From: Senegalia massiliensis
GTDB lineage: Bacteria > Bacillota > Clostridia > Tissierellales > SIT17
DNA length: 64,000 nt
Assembly (NCBI RefSeq): GCF_900626135.1
Contig: NZ_LR130786.1
Span: 310,001 to 374,000, forward strand
Direction: 5' to 3'
In this document: one piece after another, positions 9,844 to 17,830 of the stretch
Position numbering within the stretch: position 1 is the stretch's first letter
Layout: the number at the start of each line of letters is the position of its first letter
Made by a program: the position numbers and the translations under genes
The notes under the pieces: model-generated
Told to the model about the DNA's origin: nothing
What the model saw: only the letters and a program-made list of their open reading frames with translations
Databases searched by the model: none

Positions 9844-10758
9844 CTATTCTTCCCCTACAATTAAAACTTCTCTTTCTAGTAATATTCCATGTTTATCTTT
9901 TACTGTTTTTTGTACTACTTTTATTAAATTTAGTATATCCTCACATGTAGCATTACCCCTATTCACAACAAATCCACAATGCTTTTCAGATACTTGAGCA
10001 TCTTTATATCTTATACCACGAAGTCCTGATACATCTATAAGTCTTCCAGCATAATCACCTTCTGGTCTTTTAAATGTACTTCCTGCACTAGGAAGTTCTA
10101 GAGGTTGTTTAGAGTTCCTTCTTTGAGTATAATCATCCATTTCTGCTTTTATTTTGTCATATTCGCCTTCTTTAAATATCATTTCCACTTCTACAACAAT
10201 AAGTTTTTCCTCATGTATTCTAGAATGTCTATACCCAAAATGCATCTCATCTTTATTATAATTTTTAATATTTCCATATTCATCAACACATTTCACATTA
10301 GTTATAACATCTTTTAATTCTGTTCCATATGCACCTGCATTCATAGTAACTCCTCCTCCTATAGAACCAGGTATGCCACTAGCACCTTCTAATCCTGTAA
10401 GTGAATGTTTAAGAGCTTCCTTGGAAACTCTTGATACCTTTGCACCAGCTTGTGCTATTATTCTATTTCCATCTACTTTTATATCATTTAAATTATCATC
10501 TATTTTTATTACAAGGCCCCTTATTCCCTTATCTCTAACTAAAAGATTAGTCCCATTACCAAGTACAAAAAATTCAATATTATTTTCATTACAAAATTTA
10601 ATTAATTCTTGAACTTGTTCTATATTATTTGGATATGCTACTATATCGGCTGGACCTCCAATCTTAAAGTATGTATGTTCCTTCATACTAACGCATTTTT
10701 CAAATTTAATATTCGTAAATTTATTATTCAATTTTTCATAAAATTTATCAATACCCAA
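9844..10758 (-). CDS. murB: UDP-N-acetylenolpyruvoylglucosamine reductase
   Basis: Cytosolic FAD enzyme that makes UDP-MurNAc for peptidoglycan, 304 residues, type IIb MurB. The FAD-binding segment has YFKIGGPADIV and GLEGASGIPGSIGGGV. The catalytic serine lies in SAGSTFKRP, and a conserved glutamate in GILLEREV near the C-terminus. The start is TTG behind AGGAG. It leads the murB-rapZ-yvcK unit. Confidence 0.94.
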   Translation of the reverse strand: MGIDKFYEKLNNKFTNIKFEKCVSMKEHTYFKIGGPADIVAYPNNIEQVQELIKFCNENNIEFFVLGNGTNLLVRDKGIRGLVIKIDDNLNDIKVDGNRIIAQAGAKVSRVSKEALKHSLTGLEGASGIPGSIGGGVTMNAGAYGTELKDVITNVKCVDEYGNIKNYNKDEMHFGYRHSRIHEEKLIVVEVEMIFKEGEYDKIKAEMDDYTQRRNSKQPLELPSAGSTFKRPEGDYAGRLIDVSGLRGIRYKDAQVSEKHCGFVVNRGNATCEDILNLIKVVQKTVKDKHGILLEREVLIVGEE

Positions 10759-10862
10759 TAATATCAGCTCCTAAAAATATTTAAATGTATTTTATATACA
10801 TACCCTATTATTGTATCATAAAATTTATGAATTTATTTTAAAACTATATTAAAAATTAGAAA

Positions 10863-10900
10863 ATAAAAAAGTTCTAGGAGAGAATATCATCTCCTAAAAC
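10863..10900 (-). terminator. Terminator downstream of ftcD
   Basis: Stem GTTTTAGGAGA/TCTCCTAGAAC (11 bp, one GU) with a loop of 8 nt, followed on the minus strand by TTTTTTATTTT. It separates ftcD from murB. Confidence 0.85.
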
Positions 10901-10915
10901 CTTTTATAATTTATG

Positions 10916-11851
10916 CTATATTAAATGTTGTTCTAAAATTTGTTCTTTTTCAAAACCTTGTAAACCTAAATAAAATTCTAAACTATTCAATAAATAGTCT
11001 AATTTAACAGGGCCAATTAATTCTGAACCTGTAACTCTTACTCCATATCTTTCTGCTTCTCTTTTAACAAAATCAAAAGCTCTGTATATTGGTGTCTGGC
11101 TACAATCAAATAAATTCATTGAAACTACTACTCCATCTCTTTCTGGAAATTTAATTCCAACTGACCTTATTGTAGAAAATCCACCACTTGGTCCCCTTAA
11201 TGCTCTAGATATCTTTTTAGCTATACTTACATCTTCTGTATCTAAGAATATATTATATGCAGTTAACCCTTCCATTTCTGCTGAAACAATTGTTGCACCT
11301 AATTTATCTGATAATAATCCATCTTTACTTAAATCAGGTTTTCTATTTTCAAATTCTTCCTCTCTCTCTGGATCATCTTTTGTTCTTTTTAATAAATTTC
11401 TTAACCCTTCATATTGACCTTTTCTTATATATGATATGCTTTTTCTATCTTCATTCCTTGCATTTTCTGCAGCAAAATATATTGGAACCCCATGTTTTTC
11501 ATGTAATTCTTCACCAATTTCTTTTGCAATTTTAATACATTCTTCTAATTCTACATTCATTAAAGGGAATAAAGGTATTGTATCTTGAGCTCCTATTCTA
11601 GGATGAGTACCTTTTTGTTGTCTCATATCAATTAACTCATATGATTTACTAGCCATATCAAGTAATGCTTCTTTTAATGGTTCTGGTTCTCCTATTATAG
11701 TAAGTACTGTTCTATTAAAATCATGTTCTGGTTCACATGTAACTAATTTTACCCCTTCTTTTGTTCTAATAGTATCAGCTATTTTATTTATAACATCCTC
11801 ATCTCTACCATTACTAAAGTTTGGTACTGCTAAAATATATTTTTTTGACAT
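10916..11851 (-). CDS. ftcD: Glutamate formimidoyltransferase
   Basis: Moves the formimino group of N-formiminoglutamate to tetrahydrofolate in histidine degradation. The 311 residues match the transferase-only form, without the fused cyclodeaminase; that activity is likely the separate fchA product at 17156-17779. Seen: N-terminal VPNFSNGRDEDVINKI, the catalytic-region GTHPRIGAQDTIPLFP, and RGPSGGFSTIRSVG. It is 117 bp downstream of the YjiH gene on the same strand. No hutH, hutU or hutI is in the window. Confidence 0.92.
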   Translation of the reverse strand: MSKKYILAVPNFSNGRDEDVINKIADTIRTKEGVKLVTCEPEHDFNRTVLTIIGEPEPLKEALLDMASKSYELIDMRQQKGTHPRIGAQDTIPLFPLMNVELEECIKIAKEIGEELHEKHGVPIYFAAENARNEDRKSISYIRKGQYEGLRNLLKRTKDDPEREEEFENRKPDLSKDGLLSDKLGATIVSAEMEGLTAYNIFLDTEDVSIAKKISRALRGPSGGFSTIRSVGIKFPERDGVVVSMNLFDCSQTPIYRAFDFVKREAERYGVRVTGSELIGPVKLDYLLNSLEFYLGLQGFEKEQILEQHLI

Positions 11852-11925
11852 TAATTATTGCCCCTTTCTTTAAATTATTTATAAAATCTAAATCAATTTT
11901 CTTCCAAAAATAATGCATAATTATT

Positions 11926-11961
11926 CATTGTAAACCTTTATTTTAAACTTTGTTTACAATG
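11926..11961 (-). repeat. Inverted repeat between YjiH and ftcD genes
   Basis: Perfect 10-bp arms CATTGTAAAC/GTTTACAATG separated by 16 nt, 8 nt after the YjiH stop. No T-run follows on the minus strand, so it is a weak terminator at best. It could be an operator or a processing hairpin between the two genes. Confidence 0.5.
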
Positions 11962-11968
11962 TTGTTTA

Positions 11969-13444
11969 CTAAAAGAATAAATGCATAAAAATTGCTGCAA
12001 ATGGCATTGCTAAAAAAGTTCTTTCGACAAATACTATCATTAACTCTTTAAATTTTACTGGAAGTCCTGTAGTCATTATAACAACTACTGATTCAGCTAA
12101 AAATATAATTTGAACCATTGATACAGTAGTTACAAAATATCTTGTTTTAACACTTAATTCTGCTACCTGATCAGCTATAGTAAGTACTGGTATAAACATC
12201 TCAGTAATACCTGCTGGAAGTGCTGCAGCTGCAACCATAGCATCTGGAACCCCAAGTATTTTTACTAGTGGTAAAAATATATAACCTAAATAATCAAATA
12301 TAGGAGTATATTCTGCAACTATCATACCAATGATACCAATAGAGCATAATAGTGTTATAACTTTAGGCAAAACTGGAAATGCATTTTTTATACTTTCAAA
12401 TATTCTCTTTGGCATATTATTTGAAGTATAAGCTCTTTTTGTAGCTCTATCTACTCCTGTAGTAATCATTTGAGTCCCAAATTTGATTTTAGCTTCTTTT
12501 CTTTCCTCAGCTGTTTGAATTCTACCATTATAAAATATATCTCTTTTTTTTGATATAGGAGGTATTCTACCTATTATTGCTGCTAAAATAAATGCTATTA
12601 AAAATGAAGAGAAATAAGTGATTACAAAATATTGTCCTATTCCTGCTGTTTCCATTACAAGAAGTGCATATCCAACACTTACCGCACTAAAACAAGTGGC
12701 AACAATTGCTGATTCTTGTTCTGTATAAGTACTGCTTTTATACATTCTTCCAGTTATTATAATTCCCATAGTCGTAGACCCAACAAATGATGCAACTGCA
12801 TCTACTGCTGATTTACCTGGTGTTTTAAAAAATGGTCTCATAAGAGGTTCAAGTAGTACACCAAAAAAATCTATTGCTCCATAATCAGTTAAGAAAGGAA
12901 TGAAAAATGCACCTACTGGTATAATTGCTGCAACCCCTATAACTACCCCTGGAATAACCATTTCACCAGTGGAAGCACCTACTATTATATCTGGAGCATC
13001 ATATATGCCTATTGCTTCTAAAAAATAAAGAGTTATAAATAACCCACCTGCTAAATATAAAAATGGATGAATTATGGAATCCTTTTCATAATAGTTATAC
13101 ATCTTACTACCTTTTTTAGAAAAGAATTTTCCTATAAAACTTGTAATTCCAGTAACTGAAAGTATTATTGTACATATTAGTAAAGACCCCACTTGAACTC
13201 CATTAATAACTATTAATCTATCGAGTAAATCAATAAGTCCATTATAGATAGTTCCAAACAAAATGCTACCATCAATGGGAATAAAAAATACAAGTATTGC
13301 TATTGAAGAAATTATTAAAAATTTTATTAACGAACTAGTATAATCTGACTTATTTAATGATATGGAATCTAGAACACGAGGATCATTTAAATCTAATTGA
13401 TTAATATCATAATCTAGTTCTTCACTTAAATTGATTTTTTCCAA
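11969..13444 (-). CDS. YjiH family (nucleoside-recognition domain) membrane protein
   Basis: 491-residue integral membrane protein with roughly ten hydrophobic segments and two Gate-type (nucleoside recognition) regions, for example GAIDFFGVLLEPLMRPFF and FDYLGYIFLPLVKILG. This matches the YjiH family, whose substrate is not established. Its position ahead of ftcD and behind a sigma-54 activator suggests amino-acid (perhaps histidine) uptake; that is inference. The start is TTG with AGGAG upstream. It is transcribed from its own leader, which carries a sigma-54 promoter and a cre-like site. Confidence 0.8.
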   Translation of the reverse strand: MEKINLSEELDYDINQLDLNDPRVLDSISLNKSDYTSSLIKFLIISSIAILVFFIPIDGSILFGTIYNGLIDLLDRLIVINGVQVGSLLICTIILSVTGITSFIGKFFSKKGSKMYNYYEKDSIIHPFLYLAGGLFITLYFLEAIGIYDAPDIIVGASTGEMVIPGVVIGVAAIIPVGAFFIPFLTDYGAIDFFGVLLEPLMRPFFKTPGKSAVDAVASFVGSTTMGIIITGRMYKSSTYTEQESAIVATCFSAVSVGYALLVMETAGIGQYFVITYFSSFLIAFILAAIIGRIPPISKKRDIFYNGRIQTAEERKEAKIKFGTQMITTGVDRATKRAYTSNNMPKRIFESIKNAFPVLPKVITLLCSIGIIGMIVAEYTPIFDYLGYIFLPLVKILGVPDAMVAAAALPAGITEMFIPVLTIADQVAELSVKTRYFVTTVSMVQIIFLAESVVVIMTTGLPVKFKELMIVFVERTFLAMPFAAIFMHLFF

Positions 13445-13477
13445 AAAATCATCTCCTTTTTAATTTCAACATTTCAA

Positions 13478-13491
13478 CGATAACGTTTTCA
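13478..13491 (-). promoter_or_regulatory. Catabolite-responsive element (cre)-like site
   Basis: Minus-strand TGAAAACGTTATCG matches the CcpA consensus TGWAANCGNTNWCA at all but the last base. It lies in the leader, about 107 nt downstream of the predicted start of transcription and 34 nt before the coding start, a roadblock-type position. HPr and HPr kinase, the CcpA corepressor system, are encoded in this window. Confidence 0.6.
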
Positions 13492-13608
13492 TCTTTACTA
13501 AAATACTAGTTATATTATAGCCGGCTAAGTTATATACAGTATCTTAAGCTTTGATTAGTGTTTCATTAAAATATCAATTAAATCATTTCAGATTACACAT
13601 ATATAACT

Positions 13609-13624
13609 AGCAATATGTATGCCA
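13609..13624 (-). promoter_or_regulatory. Sigma-54 (-24/-12) promoter
   Basis: Minus-strand TGGCATACATATTGCT fits the sigma-54 consensus TGGCACG-N4-TTGCW, with GG and GC at the required spacing; only the C and G of the CACG part differ. It lies directly downstream of the gene for a sigma-54 activator, which supports it. Predicted start of transcription is near 13598. Confidence 0.8.
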
Positions 13625-13726
13625 AAATAATTAAACTTTAATATTTTCGATAAAAATGTTCAAATTAAGTCATTATATAATAAACTTCGGTAAATCATTT
13701 TTCTAAAAAAATATAATTTTCAAATA

Positions 13727-13772
13727 ATAAACAGGAAAAAATTCTTGTATACAAGAATTTTTTCCTGTTTAT
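13727..13772 (-). terminator. 46-bp perfect palindrome, terminator of the sigma-54 activator gene
   Basis: Two 23-bp arms with no mismatch, centred at 13749/13750 and overlapping the activator's stop codon. A stem of A/T tracts around CAGG and TTCTTGTA ends transcription before the sigma-54 promoter, isolating the YjiH gene from its regulator's transcript. Confidence 0.8.
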
Positions 13773-15160
13773 CTGTAACTTATCTCTATATTTAATCGTT
13801 TTGCTTTTTTTCTTATGGTACTTTCTTCTAATCCTGTGTGTAAACTTAATTCATGAATATCTTTAGATTGTTTCATGTATGTTTTTAACAACTTTTTCTC
13901 ATATTCATATACATTTTCTTTAAATGTTGTATCATTACTTAAAGACATACAATTACTTTCACCTATATCTCCAGTAAATATATCACTTTCTAAAATCAAA
14001 TCATTTTCAGATAAAACTACTAATCTCTCTATTTCATTTTCTAATTCTCTTATATTTCCTGGCCATTTATAGTTTAAAAGTGTTTTTTTAGCTTTTACAG
14101 AAATATTTTTATTAAAATTATACTTCTTATTATATTTCTTTATGAAATAGTCTATAAGAGGTATAATATCATCCTTTCTTTCTCTTAAAGATGGAATCTT
14201 CACCTTAATTACCTTTAATCTATAATAAAGATCTTCCCTAAAGGTTCCCTCTTCAACCATGTTAAATAAATTTCTGTTTGTAGCAGCTATTATTCTTATA
14301 TCTGTCTTTATATTCTTATTTCCTCCTACTTTTTGAAATACTTTATCCTGTATTACTCCCAAAATTTTTACTTGTAATTTAAGAGGTAATTCTCCTATTT
14401 CATCTAAAAATAAAGTACCCTTATCAGCCATTTGAATTAAACCAGCTTTTCCTTCTTTTCTAGCTCCAGTAAAAGATCCAGATTCATATCCAAATAATTC
14501 AGATTCTATAAGTGTTTCTGAAAGAGTCGAACAGTCCACTTTAACAAAAGGTCCTTCTTTACGTTCGCTATTATTGTGAATATAGCTACTTAATACGCCT
14601 TTGCCTACTCCAGATTCTCCTTCAATTAATATATTAGAATCTACTTTTGCAGCCCTCAATGCTAACATAAGAATCTTTTTCATTTGTTGACTTTTAGAAA
14701 TAATCAAATTATCTTTTAATTCTAATTTGTTTAATATGTTTAATTCATTTTTTATCTTTTTATTTATATCTTTAAGTTCATTATATTTAAATCTTAACTC
14801 TTCAATTTTTGTCATATCAACTATATTCATAACTACCATATACAACTCTTCATCTAAGAATATAGGTACCCCAGTAGTATATATATATTTCCCATTAACA
14901 GTTTGACTTTTGGAAACTTGCTTTTTTTTGTTGATTACTTCTATAGCAATTGATTCAGAATATATTCCCTCTTGTACTAAGTCATTCATGTTCTTCCCTA
15001 TTATCCATTCTTTTGAGTTTCCTTCAATTTCTTCACATATTTTATTATAAAATATTGTATTCCCTTTAGAATCTATGATATGTATACCAATATTTAATGA
15101 GTCAAAAATTTCTTTGAATATATTTGTATTTAAAAACTCTCTTATAGTTTTTTGTTCCAT
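13769..15160 (-). CDS. Sigma-54-dependent transcriptional activator (PAS-AAA+-HTH)
   Basis: 463-residue bacterial enhancer-binding protein. An N-terminal PAS sensor spans about 13-120. The AAA+ domain has Walker A GESGVGKG (181-188), the sigma-54 contact loop GSFTGA (228-233; most members have GAFTGA) and Walker B LFLDEIGE (250-257). A Fis-type HTH closes the protein (about 430-460). There is no receiver domain, so it probably senses a ligand by PAS. Domain layout resembles regulators of amino-acid catabolism. The likely target is the adjacent YjiH gene, whose upstream region has a sigma-54 promoter. A clear AGGAG site precedes the start. Confidence 0.92.
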   Translation of the reverse strand: MEQKTIREFLNTNIFKEIFDSLNIGIHIIDSKGNTIFYNKICEEIEGNSKEWIIGKNMNDLVQEGIYSESIAIEVINKKKQVSKSQTVNGKYIYTTGVPIFLDEELYMVVMNIVDMTKIEELRFKYNELKDINKKIKNELNILNKLELKDNLIISKSQQMKKILMLALRAAKVDSNILIEGESGVGKGVLSSYIHNNSERKEGPFVKVDCSTLSETLIESELFGYESGSFTGARKEGKAGLIQMADKGTLFLDEIGELPLKLQVKILGVIQDKVFQKVGGNKNIKTDIRIIAATNRNLFNMVEEGTFREDLYYRLKVIKVKIPSLRERKDDIIPLIDYFIKKYNKKYNFNKNISVKAKKTLLNYKWPGNIRELENEIERLVVLSENDLILESDIFTGDIGESNCMSLSNDTTFKENVYEYEKKLLKTYMKQSKDIHELSLHTGLEESTIRKKAKRLNIEISYR

Positions 15161-15441
15161 TTTTTCACTCCTGAGATTAGATATTTTCAGACTAAATTTT
15201 ACAAATTATCTGATTTAAATATATCATAATTTTACAATTTTTAAAACTTAACCATAATTTATTTCAAGAAAAATAAAAAAGTCAAAGCCATATATTATTG
15301 TAATTTGAGAGCTTTTATTTAATAAAAAAATATGTTTGTTTACTTATTGTCATGAATATTTATGAAAAATTCTGTACATTTCAACAATTATTTTGTATAA
15401 TAGAAATCGTAGAATTCAAAATAGAAAGGTTGGGATATTTA
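15161..15441. promoter_or_regulatory. Divergent region between sigma-54 activator and fhs, with fhs promoter
   Basis: 281 bp without a gene. On the plus strand TGTACA (15373-15378), 17 nt, TATAAT (15396-15401) is a good sigma-A promoter for fhs, giving a start of transcription near 15408. That falls downstream of an in-frame ATG at 15352 and so argues against the longer fhs start. No riboswitch or sigma-54 motif is seen. Confidence 0.6.
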
Positions 15442-17121
15442 ATGAGTAAAGTACCAAGTGATATCGATATTGCAAAAGATGCAAACATAAAGCCAATATT
15501 TGAAATAGCTAATAAAGTTGGCTTAGATGAAGACGATTTAGAACTTTATGGTAAGTACAAGGCAAAGGTTTCCCTAGATGTTTTAGAAAGATATGAAGAT
15601 AAAGCAGATGGAAAATTAGTATTAGTTACTGCTATAAATCCAACTCCGGCAGGAGAAGGTAAAACTACTACAAATATAGGACTTTCTATGGGGCTTAATA
15701 AAATTGGTAAAAAAGCTATAACCGCATTAAGAGAACCTTCATTAGGTCCTTCTTTTGGTATAAAAGGTGGAGCAGCTGGTGGAGGATATTCTCAAGTAAT
15801 CCCAATGGAAGATATAAACCTTCACTTTACAGGTGATATTCATGCAATTACATCAGCACACAATTTATTATCAGCATTATTAGATAACCACATACATCAA
15901 GGTAATGAATTAAATATAGATACTAGAAACATAACTTGGAAAAGAGTATTAGATATGAATGATAGAGCTCTTAGAAATATAGTTGTAAGACTTGGAGGAA
16001 AGACTCAAGAGGTTCCAAGAGAAGATGGCTTTGATATTACAGTAGCATCTGAAATAATGGCTATATTATGTCTTGCAACAAGTTTAAAAGATTTAAAAGA
16101 AAGATTAGGTAAAATGATAGTAGCATATACTTATGATAAAAAAGCGGTTACATGTGATGATCTTAAAGCAACAGGAGCATTATCAATATTGTTAAAAGAT
16201 GCAATTAAACCTAATTTAGTTCAAACTTTAGAAAACACACCTGCATTAATACATGGTGGACCATTTGCAAATATAGCACATGGTTGTAATAGTGTAATGG
16301 CAACTAAATTAGCACTTAAATTAGGAGATTATACAGTTACAGAAGCAGGATTTGGAGCAGACTTAGGAGCAGAGAAGTTCTTTAATATTAAATCTAGATA
16401 TGCTAATTTACAACCTGATTGTGCAGTAGTAGTAGCAACAGTAAGAGCACTTAAAAATCATGGTGGAGTTAAAAAGACTGATTTAAATGAAGAAAACTTA
16501 AAAGCATTAGAAGATGGCTATGAAAACCTAAAAAAACATGTTGAAAATGTAAAGAAATTCAATGTACCAGCAGTAGTAGCTATAAATAAATTCCCTACAG
16601 ACACAGAAAAAGAAATAGAATTATTATTTGAGAAATGTAAATTAGATGGAATAGAAGTTGTATTATCAGATGTATGGGCTAAAGGTGGAGAAGGTGGAAT
16701 AGATTTAGCTAAAAAAGTAGTAGAAGTAGTAGAAAAAGGAGAAGCTAATTTTAGTCCATTATATAATGAAAATGAATCTATTAAAGATAAAATAAAGAGA
16801 ATAGCAACAGAAATATATGGAGCAGAAGGAGTAGAATATACTAAGGGTTGTGAAAAACAAATAAAAGAAATAGAAGCATTAGGATATGATAAACTACCAA
16901 TTTGTATGGCTAAAACTCCATTATCATTATCTGATGATCCAACATTAAAAGGTAGACCAGAAGGATTTAAAATTACAGTTAGACAAATAAGGGTATCTAA
17001 TGGAGCAGGTTTCTTAGTTGCACTTACAGGTAATGTAATGACAATGCCAGGGCTTCCTAAAACACCTGCAGCAAATAATATGTATCTTTCTGATGAGGGA
17101 GAAATTAGCGGATTATTCTAA
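15442..17121 (+). CDS. fhs: Formate--tetrahydrofolate ligase
   Basis: ATP-dependent interconversion of formate plus THF and 10-formyl-THF. The call gives 559 residues, the usual size. P-loop [11 protein letters not shown], followed by [20 protein letters not shown] and [13 protein letters not shown], are family hallmarks. The start is placed at 15442 ([11 protein letters not shown]), which matches homologues, has TGGG 7 nt upstream and follows the predicted promoter. It is co-transcribed with fchA. In an amino-acid fermenter it likely runs towards formate and ATP from formimino groups; the Wood-Ljungdahl direction is also possible. Confidence 0.96.
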   Translation: MSKVPSDIDIAKDANIKPIFEIANKVGLDEDDLELYGKYKAKVSLDVLERYEDKADGKLVLVTAINPTPAGEGKTTTNIGLSMGLNKIGKKAITALREPSLGPSFGIKGGAAGGGYSQVIPMEDINLHFTGDIHAITSAHNLLSALLDNHIHQGNELNIDTRNITWKRVLDMNDRALRNIVVRLGGKTQEVPREDGFDITVASEIMAILCLATSLKDLKERLGKMIVAYTYDKKAVTCDDLKATGALSILLKDAIKPNLVQTLENTPALIHGGPFANIAHGCNSVMATKLALKLGDYTVTEAGFGADLGAEKFFNIKSRYANLQPDCAVVVATVRALKNHGGVKKTDLNEENLKALEDGYENLKKHVENVKKFNVPAVVAINKFPTDTEKEIELLFEKCKLDGIEVVLSDVWAKGGEGGIDLAKKVVEVVEKGEANFSPLYNENESIKDKIKRIATEIYGAEGVEYTKGCEKQIKEIEALGYDKLPICMAKTPLSLSDDPTLKGRPEGFKITVRQIRVSNGAGFLVALTGNVMTMPGLPKTPAANNMYLSDEGEISGLF

Positions 17122-17155
17122 TTTATAAATATTAAAATAAGGGAGAGATAAATTT

Positions 17156-17779
17156 ATGTTTCAAGATTTAACAGTAAAAAAATTCACAGACATACTATCT
17201 TCAAATGAACCTATGCCAGGTGGTGGAAGTGTAGCAGCTTTATCTGGTGCTTTATCTGTAAGTTTACTTGAAATGGTTACAAACCTTACAATAGGTAAAA
17301 AGAAATATGCTGAAGCTGAAGAAGAAATGAAAGAAATAAAGAAGATAGCAGAAAATATGAAATCTAAATTTCTAAATGATATAACTAGAGATTCAGACTC
17401 ATATAAAGAAGTTGATGACGCTTTTGGTTTACCAAAAAGTACAGATGAAGAAAAGAAAAAAAGAAAAGAAGCTATACAAGAAGGACTTAAAAGTGCTGCA
17501 AAAGTTCCTTTGGAAGTTGCTAAAGATGCATATAAAATATTTGACTATGCAGAAAAAGTAGTAGAAAAAGGTAATCAATCAGCAGTAACAGATGGTTTAA
17601 TAGCAACAATGATGGCAAGGAATGCAGTTATAGGTGCTATGTATAATGTTAAAATCAATCTTTTATCTATTAAAGATGAAGAGTTTGTAAAAGAATATGA
17701 AAAAGAAATGGAAAAGTTATCAGATGTAAATGAAAGAGAACAAAAAATATTAGCTAAATCTGATATTAAGGTAGTTTAA
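17156..17779 (+). CDS. fchA: FchA: formiminotetrahydrofolate cyclodeaminase / methenyl-THF cyclohydrolase
   Basis: 207-residue helical protein of the cyclodeaminase family, with the signature PMPGGGSVAALSGALS near residue 20. The family converts formimino-THF to methenyl-THF with release of ammonia; clostridial members also act as the cyclohydrolase. It lies 34 bp after fhs with GGGAGAG upstream. Together with FtcD and Fhs it gives a path formiminoglutamate, formimino-THF, methenyl-THF, formyl-THF, formate plus ATP. Confidence 0.9.
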   Translation: MFQDLTVKKFTDILSSNEPMPGGGSVAALSGALSVSLLEMVTNLTIGKKKYAEAEEEMKEIKKIAENMKSKFLNDITRDSDSYKEVDDAFGLPKSTDEEKKKRKEAIQEGLKSAAKVPLEVAKDAYKIFDYAEKVVEKGNQSAVTDGLIATMMARNAVIGAMYNVKINLLSIKDEEFVKEYEKEMEKLSDVNEREQKILAKSDIKVV

Positions 17780-17788
17780 AAATATAAT

Positions 17789-17823
17789 AAAAAACGTAGA
17801 TTCTACTAGAATCTACGTTTTTT
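17789..17823. terminator. Bidirectional terminator between fchA and nifJ
   Basis: Perfect 17-bp arms around a single-base loop (core ACGTAGATTCTA) with A and T tracts on both sides, placed between two converging stop codons. Confidence 0.9.
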
Positions 17824-17830
17824 TATTTAA

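Larger units (their letters stand above)
13445..13768 (-). promoter_or_regulatory. 324-bp control region of the YjiH gene
   Basis: Gene-free region between the sigma-54 activator and the YjiH gene. From upstream to downstream on the minus strand it holds the activator's palindromic terminator, an AT-rich inverted repeat (13640-13660), a sigma-54 promoter (13609-13624), an imperfect inverted repeat around AGCCGGCT (13511-13534), a cre-like site (13478-13491) and the ribosome site. The predicted untranslated leader is about 150 nt. Confidence 0.7.

Noticed and set aside
15352-15441. N-terminal extension of fhs from ATG 15352
   Set aside because: It has no ribosome site, spans the predicted promoter and transcription start, and adds residues not found in the family; 15442 fits better.
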